Positions 27,102-35,874 are shown, counted from the first letter of the stretch. The stretch is 64,000 nt of DNA from CAYUHK01 sp964475165 (GCA_964475165.1 CAYYVN010000006.1:62001-126000); one strand, 5' to 3'. Translations and numbers: made by a program. The notes: generated by a model from the letters alone, not told the origin.

Positions 27102-27716
27102 ATGGCTAAGAGATTTGGAATCTGGTTAGGCTTGGCGCTGCTGGTGATCCTGGCGCCGTCAGTGCAGGCTCAGGCGCGGCGGGCGGTGCCCCTGACGCCG
27201 GCGACGGCGACGGCTAAGGAAGAGGTGAAAATCAGAAAAGTGGAAGGCTTGGCGCTGACGGGCCGGGTCAAGACGCCCGAATATGTGCTCAACCCCACCG
27301 AGCGCAGCGTGCAAGCGCGCGATTGGAGTCGGATCCTCGTGCGCTTCGAAACGGCCTCCGAATGGATCGATGAGCTCGAATTCCGCTATTACGTGCAGGT
27401 GTTTAATTCAAAAACCAGCCAGGATCTGCTTTTCACTGGCACCTTTCATTATGTCGATGTGCCCAAGAGCAAGAAGCATATCAGCACGGTCTTCCTGCGG
27501 CCGGAGACGGTAGCGCGGCATGGCAATGTGCTGGGGATCGCTGTCGAAATTTTCTCTAACGGCGAGCTGGTGGCAACGGCCAGCACCCCCGAAACCCCCG
27601 CGGGCTGGTGGCGGACCACAACCGTTAAAACGGTGCCCGGAGTTTTGCTGGAACGTTCCGCAACACCTTTTGCCTTTGTGGCTTATGATGATTATTTGAC
27701 GGCCAAGCCGCGCTAG
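27102..27716 (+). CDS. Exported beta-rich protein, Amuc_1102-like by position
   Basis: 204 residues with a clear signal peptide (MAKRFGIWLGLALLVILAPSVQA). The mature part is predicted to be mainly beta strand (ILVRFETASEWIDELEFRYYVQVFN, LFTGTFHYVDVP). No catalytic motif is seen and I do not recognise the family from sequence alone. Its place just before a PilM-like gene in an operon ending in a secretin matches Amuc_1102 of Akkermansia muciniphila, reported to have an immunoglobulin-like fold related to archaeal pilins. That homology is inference from synteny and length. ATG 27102 is favoured by its ribosome site over 26997. Confidence 0.65.
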   Translation: MAKRFGIWLGLALLVILAPSVQAQARRAVPLTPATATAKEEVKIRKVEGLALTGRVKTPEYVLNPTERSVQARDWSRILVRFETASEWIDELEFRYYVQVFNSKTSQDLLFTGTFHYVDVPKSKKHISTVFLRPETVARHGNVLGIAVEIFSNGELVATASTPETPAGWWRTTTVKTVPGVLLERSATPFAFVAYDDYLTAKPR

Positions 27717-27759
27717 CCACGGCGGCAAGCTTTGCCGGAAACTCTCGCGCAGGTGTGTC

Positions 27760-29463
27760 ATGGGCTTATTCAAATCCAAGCGTGTGCTAGCCTTGGATAT
27801 CGGAGCCAGCGACCTCAAGCTGGCCGCCTTCGGCGGTGGCCCAGCCGGCCTGGAATTGCTGCAGGTAGCCGTCCATCCCCTGGGGCTGGAGCCAGAAAAA
27901 GAATCCGAGATGCCCCTGGCCATCATGGATGCCGTGCAGACGATCCTGCGCGAAAAACAGATCGCCCCGGCGCCGGTCTCCCTGGCGGTCATGGGCCCTT
28001 CGGCCTTTCTGCGACCGGTCAAGCTGCCGCCGGTTAAGCCCAAGCTGATTTTCCAGACCATCCAATATGAGGCCCAGCAGAATGTGCCCTTTCCCATCGA
28101 TGAAGTGGTTTGGGACTATCAATTGATGGGCGAATCGCGCCATGAAGTCGATGTGATGCTGGTGGCCATCAAGACCGAGATAGTGCAGACCTTTACCGAT
28201 AGCATCGAGGCGGCCGGCCTGCAGACTGAGCTGGTGGATGTGGCGCCTTTGGCCCTCTATAATACGGTGCGTTATAATTACGAGGATTTGGATGAATGCA
28301 CGCTGGTCGTGGATATTGGGGCCCGCTCCACCAATCTGGTTTTTCTGGAAGCCGGCCGCCTTTACACCCGTATCCTGCCCATCGTGGGCACGGGCAACAC
28401 GATCACCCAGCAGTTGATGAAGGAATTCGATTTATCCTTCAAGGACGCCGAAGAACTGAAACGCGTCCACGCGCGGGTGGCTTTTGGCGGCGCCTACGAG
28501 GATTATTCGGATAAGGTTATCTCGCGCGTTTCCAAGACCGTGCGCAGCTCGCTGACGCGCCTGCATGTTGAGTTGGAGCGCTCCATCAATTTTTATCGTA
28601 CCCAGCGCGGCGGCAGCCCGCCGGTGCGTCTGCTGTTGGCCGGCGGCACCTCGGTTATTGCGCGCACCGACGAGTTTTTCAAGGAGAAGCTCAAGGTGCC
28701 CGTGGAATATCTGAATCCCTTCCGCAATATCATCGTGCATGAATCCATCTCCGCTGATGAAATCGGCGCTTGCGCCCATGTCATGGGGGCGGCGGTGGGA
28801 ATGGGCTTGCGCTATATGTTGCCCTGCCCGGTGGAAATCAATTTGCTGCCGCCGAAAATTGCGGCGCAAAAATCCTTCACCCGTAAGCAACCCTATCTGG
28901 TGGCGGCGGCCGTGGGGGTGATCTTAACTCTCCTTTTGTGGTGGTTTTATTTCACGACCATGGCCGATCGCCTGGATGCTCGCCGTCAGCAAGTGCAGAC
29001 GGTGGTGACGAAGCTGGAAGCCGTCGAAGCTCAATTGCAGCCCATCGAGGAGTGCATCGCCAGCTTGCAAACCCGGCCGCCCGAGTTGATCGATCTGGTC
29101 CAGCGGCGCACGCAATGGCTGCGCGTGCTGGATGCCATTCATGCTTCCATGCCCGAGGGTATGTGGCTGGTTTCCCTGGTGCCAGTGACGCAGCTGGGGC
29201 CGGCGGATGCGCCGCGCTCGGCGCGTGACCGCCGTCCCCGCGCCGATGTGGGCCGTTCGCTCCCGGTGGCGCAGCTGCTGATCAAGGGCATGATTTTCAT
29301 CGATAAAGCCAAAGATACTTCGATCGTCGAGTTTTTGGAGCAGTTGCGGCGCGAGCCGTTATTTACCGAAAAAACGCGCATCGAGAAGACGCCTTTCGTG
29401 GATGCCGAGGAGGATTATGCGCGCCAATTCACCCTGCTCATAGATTTGCAGGAGCCGCTCTGA
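27760..29463 (+). CDS. PilM-PilN fusion (GspL-like inner membrane platform)
   Basis: 567 residues. Residues 1-360 form a PilM/FtsA-type actin-like ATPase: VLALDIGASDLKLAAF (about 9-24), KLIFQTIQYEAQQNVPFPIDEVVWDYQ, VVDIGARSTNL (about 184-194), ITQQLMKEFDLSFKDAEELK and LLLAGGTSVI. A transmembrane helix (about 377-398) follows, then a coiled coil (about 400-440) and a PilN-like domain (WLRVLDAIHASMPEGMWL). PilM and PilN are separate in most type IV pilus loci, whereas type II GspL joins the same two modules, so this architecture is GspL-like. Akkermansia Amuc_1101 occupies the same place. Expected to anchor the trans-envelope complex. Confidence 0.85.
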   Translation: MGLFKSKRVLALDIGASDLKLAAFGGGPAGLELLQVAVHPLGLEPEKESEMPLAIMDAVQTILREKQIAPAPVSLAVMGPSAFLRPVKLPPVKPKLIFQTIQYEAQQNVPFPIDEVVWDYQLMGESRHEVDVMLVAIKTEIVQTFTDSIEAAGLQTELVDVAPLALYNTVRYNYEDLDECTLVVDIGARSTNLVFLEAGRLYTRILPIVGTGNTITQQLMKEFDLSFKDAEELKRVHARVAFGGAYEDYSDKVISRVSKTVRSSLTRLHVELERSINFYRTQRGGSPPVRLLLAGGTSVIARTDEFFKEKLKVPVEYLNPFRNIIVHESISADEIGACAHVMGAAVGMGLRYMLPCPVEINLLPPKIAAQKSFTRKQPYLVAAAVGVILTLLLWWFYFTTMADRLDARRQQVQTVVTKLEAVEAQLQPIEECIASLQTRPPELIDLVQRRTQWLRVLDAIHASMPEGMWLVSLVPVTQLGPADAPRSARDRRPRADVGRSLPVAQLLIKGMIFIDKAKDTSIVEFLEQLRREPLFTEKTRIEKTPFVDAEEDYARQFTLLIDLQEPL

Positions 29464-29519
29464 GGATCAACCGCTCGGGAGCCCATGGCGGCGCCCGGCC
29501 GATAATATAATGATAGCCC

Positions 29520-30437
29520 ATGAAGATAGCCTGGTTTAAGAAATATTTGCTGCTCAAGGTTTGCGGCCTGGTGCTCTTGCCGATCTTGGCGCTGGTCGGC
29601 CTTAAACTGTGGTCGGCCAGCCAGCATTATGCCCGGGCCAAGTGTGCGCTGCAAACGGTGACCGATCGCAAGCAACAGCTCGATCGACGCGATCCCTATC
29701 CATCTCCGGAAAATGTGCGCCATCAGACGGAAAATTATAAGGATCTGCTGGATAGCTACAACGAGCTGAACGAGATGCTGCGCGTGCAGCCCATTGAGCC
29801 TCAGCTCATGTCACCGGCGGATTTCATGCCCTTACTGGAAAACACGCTGCGGCGCCTTCGCCATATGCTGACTGTGGCCCAGATCTCTTATCCTCCCAAA
29901 TATGCCTTCGGCTTCGAACGTTATGCCGAAGGCAAAATGCCCGTTGCCGGCGAGGTGCCGGAGCTGGTCCAACAACTGACCATCATCGAGGAACTGGTGA
30001 GGGTCCTTTGCCGCTTGGGCATTGCGGAACTGATCGTGATTGATCGCTCGGCGGCGGAGGTGGCCCCGAGCTACGGGTCAGCTGACCCCTCAGCCGCGCC
30101 GGCCGATTATAGCTGGGGCCCCGAGACGCGCACCCGCGCCCAGCATTTCAAGCTGCAGCTCAAAGCCAGCGAGGCCGTGGTGATTGATTTGCTCAACCTG
30201 CTAGCGCGCCTGCCCATGTTCACCCTGGTCACAAACCTCAAGCTGGAGACAGCCAAATTGACCAGCCCCGGCGCCGCCGCCGCGCCGGCCGCACCCCTTG
30301 CGCTGCCGGCCCGGGCGGCGCCGACCGCTGAGCGTAAAATCTTATTGGGACGCGAATTAGTGGAACTGGAGCTGGAGCTGGCTGTCTATCAGTTTGCACC
30401 AGCGCTTGATTTCAGGGCTGAGACCAGGCGACACTAA
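29520..30437 (+). CDS. Amuc_1100-like / PilO-GspM-like protein
   Basis: 305 residues: a short cytosolic N-terminus, one transmembrane helix (about 11-30), a coiled coil with N..YKDLLDSYNELNEML (about 74-90), then an alpha/beta domain (LVQQLTIIEELVRVLCRLGI, about 141-160), an Ala/Pro-rich linker and a C-terminal GRELVELELELAVYQF. Order, length (Amuc_1100 is 317), the FGF.(R/V)Y block and the final G(R/K)E-V-(F/hydrophobic) strand match Amuc_1100 as I recall it; I could not align them. PilO and GspM share the same layout. Position after the PilM-PilN fusion supports this. Confidence 0.7.
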   Translation: MKIAWFKKYLLLKVCGLVLLPILALVGLKLWSASQHYARAKCALQTVTDRKQQLDRRDPYPSPENVRHQTENYKDLLDSYNELNEMLRVQPIEPQLMSPADFMPLLENTLRRLRHMLTVAQISYPPKYAFGFERYAEGKMPVAGEVPELVQQLTIIEELVRVLCRLGIAELIVIDRSAAEVAPSYGSADPSAAPADYSWGPETRTRAQHFKLQLKASEAVVIDLLNLLARLPMFTLVTNLKLETAKLTSPGAAAAPAAPLALPARAAPTAERKILLGRELVELELELAVYQFAPALDFRAETRRH

Positions 30438-30490
30438 GGGGTGCCGGCCTGGCTCCATAACGGTCGGGAAGTTTAAGGGAGGAATCGAGA

Positions 30491-31516
30491 GTGCAGAGCG
30501 CTAAAGGCATGCGGGGCTTGCTTAAAACAGCTTATGATAAGCTGGCCCTCTTTCTGGTTCTGCTGATCTTGTTGGTTTCCGCCATTCTGTTGGTGGTCTT
30601 CGTGTGTCGTGAGAATAAGCTGCTGGTCTCCGCCGATTGGAATCAGCCCAACAGTGCGCCTCGCAATGTACAGCCGATCGATACCGGAGACCTGAGTACC
30701 GCTTTGGAAAGCCTGGTGGATCCCTTTCAAATGCCCTATGGCGCCCGGCGCATGTTGGTCTCGGAACCCCGTGTGGCCTGCGTCAAATGCCAGCGCCCCA
30801 TTCCGCTGACGGCGCAAGTCTGCCCCTTCAGGGGCTGCGGTGCCTCGCAGCCCCTGCTGCCCAAGGCCGAAGAGCGGGATACCGATCTGGATGGCATCCC
30901 GGATGCCTGGGAACTCAAGTATGGTTTGAACCCCAATCTGGACGACGCTCAAGGGGATGCCGATGGCGATGGCTATAGCAACCTGGAGGAATATCTCCAT
31001 GGCACCAATCCGCAAGATCCGCACGATCATCCGCCGCCGGTGATCAAGCTGCACTGGGTGCGCATCGCCCGCCAGATTCTGCCGCTCACTTTCCAGAGCA
31101 TTCAGCATCCCGCGCCGGGTGAAGTGCGCTATGTGCTCAAGAACAAACGGATCCAGCGCGATTACTATGTGCAGATTGGGGATGTGGTGGAAGGCTATGA
31201 GATCGTGGCCTGTGAGGAGAAAAAAGAAGAGATCAAGAAGCCTGGCCTGCCGGCCATCATCGAAGATGTCTCCGTCTTGCAAATACGCAAAGATGGCCAA
31301 ACCCTGGCCCTGACCCTTGGCCAGGATGCCAGCCAGGGGGATATGGTGGCCGAATTGGTCTTCCTGATTGATAACACGGTCTTCCGCGTTAAGGTCGGCG
31401 ACACTATCACCCTGCAACATATTTCATATAAGATAGTTGACATTCAAAAAAATTCTGTAGTAGTATTCGATAATTCAACGGGGAAAAAGACGAGCCTCGA
31501 AAAAGCTGCGCCATAG
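30491..31516 (+). CDS. PilP/GspC-like protein with zinc ribbon and TSP3 repeats
   Basis: 341 residues. One transmembrane helix (about 18-39), then four cysteines C97, C100, C111, C116 in a zinc-ribbon-like arrangement, then two thrombospondin type 3-like calcium repeats (about 129-170; DTDLDGIPDAWELKYGLNP, GDADGDGYSNLEEYLHGTNP). Two small beta domains end the protein (about 195-240 and 255-335; the last with RVKVGDTITLQHISYKIVDIQ), like the HR/PilP domains that bind secretins. The GTG start is set by GGGAGGA about 8 bases upstream; ATG 30509 is the alternative. It occupies the Amuc_1099 position. Function as the link between inner-membrane complex and secretin is inferred. Confidence 0.6.
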   Translation: MQSAKGMRGLLKTAYDKLALFLVLLILLVSAILLVVFVCRENKLLVSADWNQPNSAPRNVQPIDTGDLSTALESLVDPFQMPYGARRMLVSEPRVACVKCQRPIPLTAQVCPFRGCGASQPLLPKAEERDTDLDGIPDAWELKYGLNPNLDDAQGDADGDGYSNLEEYLHGTNPQDPHDHPPPVIKLHWVRIARQILPLTFQSIQHPAPGEVRYVLKNKRIQRDYYVQIGDVVEGYEIVACEEKKEEIKKPGLPAIIEDVSVLQIRKDGQTLALTLGQDASQGDMVAELVFLIDNTVFRVKVGDTITLQHISYKIVDIQKNSVVVFDNSTGKKTSLEKAAP

Positions 31517-31578
31517 CACGGTTTCGCTTGCCGTCATGGAAAGCTAAGCGGATGAAAATAAAAAGAAAAAGGGCCGTT

Positions 31579-34293
31579 ATGAAAAGTTGCCTGTTGTCCC
31601 TATCTCTGGTGTTGGTTTTTTCCGGATGGCAGGTCGCTTGGAGCCAGGCGCAAAATGATGAATTCGAAGCCTTGCCCTTGACGGACATGCAGCCGCCCCA
31701 GGCTCAGCCGGCGATTGCTGCGCCGGCCGCGGAGCCAGCCGAGCCAGGTTCGGAGGTGGCGCCGCCATCCGCGGATGCGCTTTTTGAGCTGGATCGCAGT
31801 TCCCTTTTCACCGTTGAGGATCAATCGCCAGTCCCCGCGCCATCTCCGGCGGCCGCGCCGCGCGCTTCCTTTTGGGGGCGCTTATTTGGTAAAGGCCGCG
31901 CGCCTCAGCCATCCGCGCCGGTCGCCGCGGAGCTCACTGCAGAAAGCTCCGCTGATGCTCCTGAAGTTTTGCTGAGCGCCGAGGAGATCGTGCGGCGCCA
32001 AGCGCAGGAGATTGAGGGCCAGCGCATCCTGGAGCAGGCTGATCAGGCACGCGATCAGAAGGATTTCGAGGAAGCTCTTAAACTTTATAATCAAGCCTTG
32101 AATCTGCTGCCGGTGCGTCCGCCGACCATGGATAAACGCAACCAAGCGCGTTCCTCCCAAGCCTACTGTGAATATCGCATCGCCTTGCTCCATTATCAAC
32201 AGGGCAATTGGAGCGAGACCAAGAAAGCAATCAACCGGGCTTTGGGCTACGCGCCTAAACATAGGGAGTCCCTGCGCCTCAGTGAGCGCTTGGCCCGTGA
32301 AGAGGCCCAGAAGTTGGTGGCTAAGCCGCCACCCATCCGCGCAACGCCCGAACGCCTCAACAAAGAAAAACGCATTCGCGAGGCGATTTCGCGTGGGAAG
32401 CAGTATATGGACATTAAGGAATACGAGAAGGCGGCCTATGAGTTCAACACCGTCATTTTCGAAGATAAAAATAATGAGGAAGCCAACGCTAATCTGCGCA
32501 AAATTGCCGAAAAAGGCTATAAACTGGAAACGCAGCAATATGAGCGCATGAAAAAAGAGATGATGACCCAGGTGCGTGATGCTTGGACCCCGGCCCTCCG
32601 TCCGGAGGTCGTGGCGCCGGAACGGGCGCCGGATGCCACCATTATGGTCTCTCCGGGACGCGAGCGCTTGCTGAAGAAATTAAATACGATCGTCATCCCC
32701 TTGATGGATTTTCGCCAGGCAACCATTGTGGATGTTATCAAGTATCTGGATCAGCAGAGCATCATCGCCGATCATGAGTCGCCTCCCGGTGAAAAGGGCG
32801 TCAATATCATTTTGAACCTGCGGCGGCCCGGTCACGAATCGGTTGCCGAGGAGCTGAGCTTTGGCGAGGATGATGATATTTTTGGTGAACCGGCGGCGAT
32901 AAGATTGGCGCCCACGCCGGCGGCCAGCACGCCTTTGATCACGCTTACTTTACGCAATATGGTTTTGTTGGATGCCATCAAATATGTGACCGACGCCGCC
33001 GACCTCAAGTATCGCATCGAGGAGAATGTGGTGGTGATCATGCCCAAGGATGCGGTGGTGGGCGAGGTGGAGATACGCCACTATCGTGTGCAGCCCAATA
33101 TTGGCGATCTGGTCAGCAGTGCCCCGCAGTCGACCATGGGGATCATGGGCACGGAATTGCGGCCCACCGGGCCGTCGGTCGAGCCCAGCGGAGATATCAA
33201 GAGCTTTTTCGTGAATGCCGGAGTGCCTTTTCCGGAAGGGACCTCGATCCAGTATCATCCCAGCGCCAACTTGCTGATCGTGGCCAATACCGCCGAAAAT
33301 CACGATCGCTTTGAGCAGCTGCTGGCCCTCTTGAATGTGATCCCCACCCAGGTGGAAATTGAGGCGCGCTTTGTGGAAGTCGGTCAGGAAGATCTGGAGG
33401 AACTGGGGCTGCGCTGGTTGTTGACCGATGACTGGCAGATCGCTCAGGATGCCAGTTCCAGTGCCGCCGTGCCCTTGAGCGCCCGCGAGCGCATTCAGGT
33501 TAATAAGACCGATCTCACCAAAGGCTTGCGCTTTCTGGATGGCAGTTCCACCGCTATTCCCCAGCCCATACCCGATGGCACGATGGGCGCGCTGTTGTCT
33601 ATTTCTTCTATCCTGACCAATCCGGAACTGACCATCATCCTGCATGCTTTGGAGCAAAGCAAGGGTGCCAATTTGCTCTCGGCGCCTAAGGTGACCACTA
33701 AATCCGGATCGAATGCCGAAATCAGGGTGGCTGAGGAACTGATTTATCCCGGTGAATATACGCAGGATACCCAATCGGTGGGTGGCGGCGATAATGAGCT
33801 GACCCAGATCGTGGTGACCCCCACTGACTTTCAAACTCGGGATGTGGGTGTGATTCTGAATGTCACGCCGGTGGTGGGGCCGGATGGCTACACCATCGAT
33901 TTGGCCATGTTGCCTCAAGTGGTGGAGTTGGCCGATTGGATTGATTATGGAACCACGGTGACTGATCCCGGCGGTAACGTCCGTAAGCTGCCCATGCGCA
34001 TGCCCATTTTCCGCGCGCGCACCATTGCCACCAGTATCTCCATTTGGGATGGCCAAACGGTGGTCATGGGTGGTCTGATCACCGAGGGGCAAAGCACCTC
34101 CGAGGATAAGATCCCCTTCCTGAGTGATATCCCGTTGCTGGGGCGCTTATTCCGCAGCAAGACCAGCGTTAGCCAGAAGCGCAACCTGTTGATTTTTGTC
34201 ACAGCTAATCTGGTTGACCCGGCCGGCAATAAGATCAATAAATCGCCCGTGGGCCTGGCCGGGGTTGGCACCGGCGCCGCGGCGACGCCCTAG
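31579..34293 (+). CDS. Secretin (GspD/PilQ/Amuc_1098-like) with TPR region
   Basis: 904 residues. Signal peptide (about 1-24), a Pro/Ala-rich stretch, a TPR-like helical region (about 135-320; ALKLYNQALNLLP, ALGYAPKHRESLRL), N-domains (LDAIKYVTDAADLKYRIEENVVVIMPK; about 455-485) and VIPTQVEIEARFVEV, then the secretin barrel (about 660-890) with SKGANLLSAPKVTTKSG, a VVMGGL segment and the closing PFLSDIPLLGRLFRSK..SQKRNLLIFVTA. Forms the outer-membrane channel. ATG 31579 has AAAAAGGG upstream and starts directly with the signal peptide; longer starts at 31528 or 31552 are possible. Last gene of the operon. Confidence 0.9.
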   Translation: MKSCLLSLSLVLVFSGWQVAWSQAQNDEFEALPLTDMQPPQAQPAIAAPAAEPAEPGSEVAPPSADALFELDRSSLFTVEDQSPVPAPSPAAAPRASFWGRLFGKGRAPQPSAPVAAELTAESSADAPEVLLSAEEIVRRQAQEIEGQRILEQADQARDQKDFEEALKLYNQALNLLPVRPPTMDKRNQARSSQAYCEYRIALLHYQQGNWSETKKAINRALGYAPKHRESLRLSERLAREEAQKLVAKPPPIRATPERLNKEKRIREAISRGKQYMDIKEYEKAAYEFNTVIFEDKNNEEANANLRKIAEKGYKLETQQYERMKKEMMTQVRDAWTPALRPEVVAPERAPDATIMVSPGRERLLKKLNTIVIPLMDFRQATIVDVIKYLDQQSIIADHESPPGEKGVNIILNLRRPGHESVAEELSFGEDDDIFGEPAAIRLAPTPAASTPLITLTLRNMVLLDAIKYVTDAADLKYRIEENVVVIMPKDAVVGEVEIRHYRVQPNIGDLVSSAPQSTMGIMGTELRPTGPSVEPSGDIKSFFVNAGVPFPEGTSIQYHPSANLLIVANTAENHDRFEQLLALLNVIPTQVEIEARFVEVGQEDLEELGLRWLLTDDWQIAQDASSSAAVPLSARERIQVNKTDLTKGLRFLDGSSTAIPQPIPDGTMGALLSISSILTNPELTIILHALEQSKGANLLSAPKVTTKSGSNAEIRVAEELIYPGEYTQDTQSVGGGDNELTQIVVTPTDFQTRDVGVILNVTPVVGPDGYTIDLAMLPQVVELADWIDYGTTVTDPGGNVRKLPMRMPIFRARTIATSISIWDGQTVVMGGLITEGQSTSEDKIPFLSDIPLLGRLFRSKTSVSQKRNLLIFVTANLVDPAGNKINKSPVGLAGVGTGAAATP

Positions 34294-34305
34294 CGCACCT
34301 GCCGC

Positions 34306-34322
34306 CACGCCAGCCGGGCGTG
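34306..34322. other. Short hairpin after the secretin gene
   Basis: CACGCC and GGCGTG around a 5-base loop, 13 bases after the secretin stop, without a T-tract. Possibly a transcript 3' end structure; weak. Confidence 0.2.
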
Positions 34323-34393
34323 AGATGGGAATCGTGAATACCTCAACCGTGCCTGTTTGATTCCATGTGGTGTCTTTTTTGAGGATGGTCCTT

Positions 34394-35281
34394 ATGTGTT
34401 CCCTGCCATCGCCGAATCAGCCCCGCTTGCTTTTAGTGGATGCCTTGAATATCCTCTACCGCGCCTTTTATGCTATCAGTGGCTTAAGCACTTCCAGCGG
34501 CCAGCCAACCAATGCCGTCTTCGGGTTCATCAAGACTCTCATGCACCTGGAGCGGCTTTGGCAACCGACACATTGGCTGGTGGTTTTTGATGGGGCCGCG
34601 CCCCTGGCGCGCCTGGAGCTGTTCCCCGAATATAAGGCCCAGCGCCCGCCGATGCCCGCGGCTTTACGATCCCAATTCAAGCCCCTGGAGGACTATCTGG
34701 ATCGGGCCCGCATTCCGCGCCTGAGGCTGGAGGATCAAGAGGCCGATGATGTCTTGGCTTCGGCGGCGACGCGCGCCGCCACCGAAAATTATGAGGTGCT
34801 GGTGGTTTCCAGCGATAAGGATCTCATGCAGATCGTGGATGAGCGCGTGGCCCTGGTGGCGCCGAGCAAGGCCCAGGAGAAAGTTGATGCCCCCTCTGTC
34901 TTCGGTAAAACCGGCGTCTGGCCGGCGCAGATTGTGGATTGGCTGGCCTTGATCGGCGATAGTGCCGATAACATCGCCGGAGTGCCGGGCGTAGGGGCTA
35001 AAACGGCCGCTAAATGGCTGGCGCAGTGGGATTCTCTGGCCAATATTTGGCAGCATCTGGAGGAATTACAGCCAGCTAAATTGCAGCAGATGTTGAGCGC
35101 GCACCAGGAGCTGGTGCAACGCAATGTGCAATTGGTCCGCTTGCGCCGCGATATCGCCTGTTGGAGCTCCTTCGCGGAGCTATGTCGTCAGCCGCCAGAT
35201 GAACAAAGCTTGCGCGCCTTGTTTGAGGAACTGGAGTTTCATTCGCTGGCTCGCCAGCTGAGCACTCCCACCTTATTCTAA
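34394..35281 (+). CDS. 5'-3' exonuclease (Pol I N-terminal type)
   Basis: Flap endonuclease/5'-nuclease. LLLVDALNILYRAFYAI (about 12-28) gives the first metal Asp; VVFDG, PEYKAQRPPMP (arch region), LRLEDQEADDVLA (about 111-123), VVSSDKDLMQIV (about 140-151) and the helix-hairpin-helix LIGDSADNIAGVPGVGAKTAAKWL (about 186-209) complete the active site. 295 residues; it is a free-standing nuclease domain, with no polymerase part. ATG 34394 has GAGGA 9 bases upstream. Likely removes RNA primers or flaps. Confidence 0.92.
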   Translation: MCSLPSPNQPRLLLVDALNILYRAFYAISGLSTSSGQPTNAVFGFIKTLMHLERLWQPTHWLVVFDGAAPLARLELFPEYKAQRPPMPAALRSQFKPLEDYLDRARIPRLRLEDQEADDVLASAATRAATENYEVLVVSSDKDLMQIVDERVALVAPSKAQEKVDAPSVFGKTGVWPAQIVDWLALIGDSADNIAGVPGVGAKTAAKWLAQWDSLANIWQHLEELQPAKLQQMLSAHQELVQRNVQLVRLRRDIACWSSFAELCRQPPDEQSLRALFEELEFHSLARQLSTPTLF

Positions 35282-35348
35282 GGTCTCCGCGACCCATGCT
35301 CGCGGGAGGGTTGCTGCGCTTGTATGCTGAAGATCCGCGCGCGGCCAA

Positions 35349-35388
35349 GCCGGCCAACCGCTTGGGCTGGCCGGCGCCTTATTTTTTG
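35349..35388 (+). terminator. Rho-independent terminator after the exonuclease gene
   Basis: Perfect 8-bp stem GCCGGCCA (35349-35356) with TGGCCGGC (35368-35375), 11-base loop, followed by CTTATTTTTT. This is the clearest intrinsic terminator in the window. Confidence 0.8.
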
Positions 35389-35874
35389 TAAATAGTGTTG
35401 ACAAGTATGCCGCTTTTTGCGACATTAACTGTGCTTTTATTGACGACTATCATCATCTGTTGCCAGGCTGGCTGGCGTTCTAATCCTGAAGTCATTCATG
35501 TTGTGGTTTGGCGTCCTATCCTTCGTATCTTAGCTGGTCCCGTGCTCTAGCGCTGCTGGGGCTGCTGAGCGGTGTGGGATAGGTTGAGGTGGGCCGCTGT
35601 GGCTCTCGAAGAATAAAGTGGAGGATCCAGCTCGATAATTTGCAGCTCCAGCTTTTTGTGCCAGCCGCTACTTTATGGTCTCAATGAACAGCATTCCGAT
35701 CTTCACTCATCCATATCCCAGGGCCGGAGGTTGTCGGGCGCGCCTGACGCTCTGGGGCCAGCCGTTGTTTGCCATGCTTGTTGGGCAGCTGAAAAGTAGA
35801 TTGCGGAGAGGACGGGCTGCCTCTCGGCCGCGTTGAGCCAGGCGATTATGGGCGGCGCGGTATGGGGTTTTCAT
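35389..35874. other. Long non-coding interval, possible promoter and untranslated RNA
   Basis: About 480 bases without an open frame of any size that looks coding, and with lower GC than its surroundings. A TTGACA (35398-35403) with a poor -10 (GACATT, 35421-35426) lies just after the terminator. A short hairpin GCCAG/CTGGC (35462-35476) and a 7-base complementary pair CCTATCC/GGATAGG (35515-35521 with 35577-35583) can be drawn; pairs of this length are expected by chance in such an interval. I see no match to tmRNA, RNase P or SRP RNA hallmark sequences. It may be a long coaE leader, a small RNA, or degraded sequence. Confidence 0.5.

Noticed and set aside
35515..35583. Long-range stem CCTATCC/GGATAGG as proof of a structured RNA
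   Set aside because: In about 480 bases several 7-base complementary pairs are expected by chance, so it is not evidence on its own.
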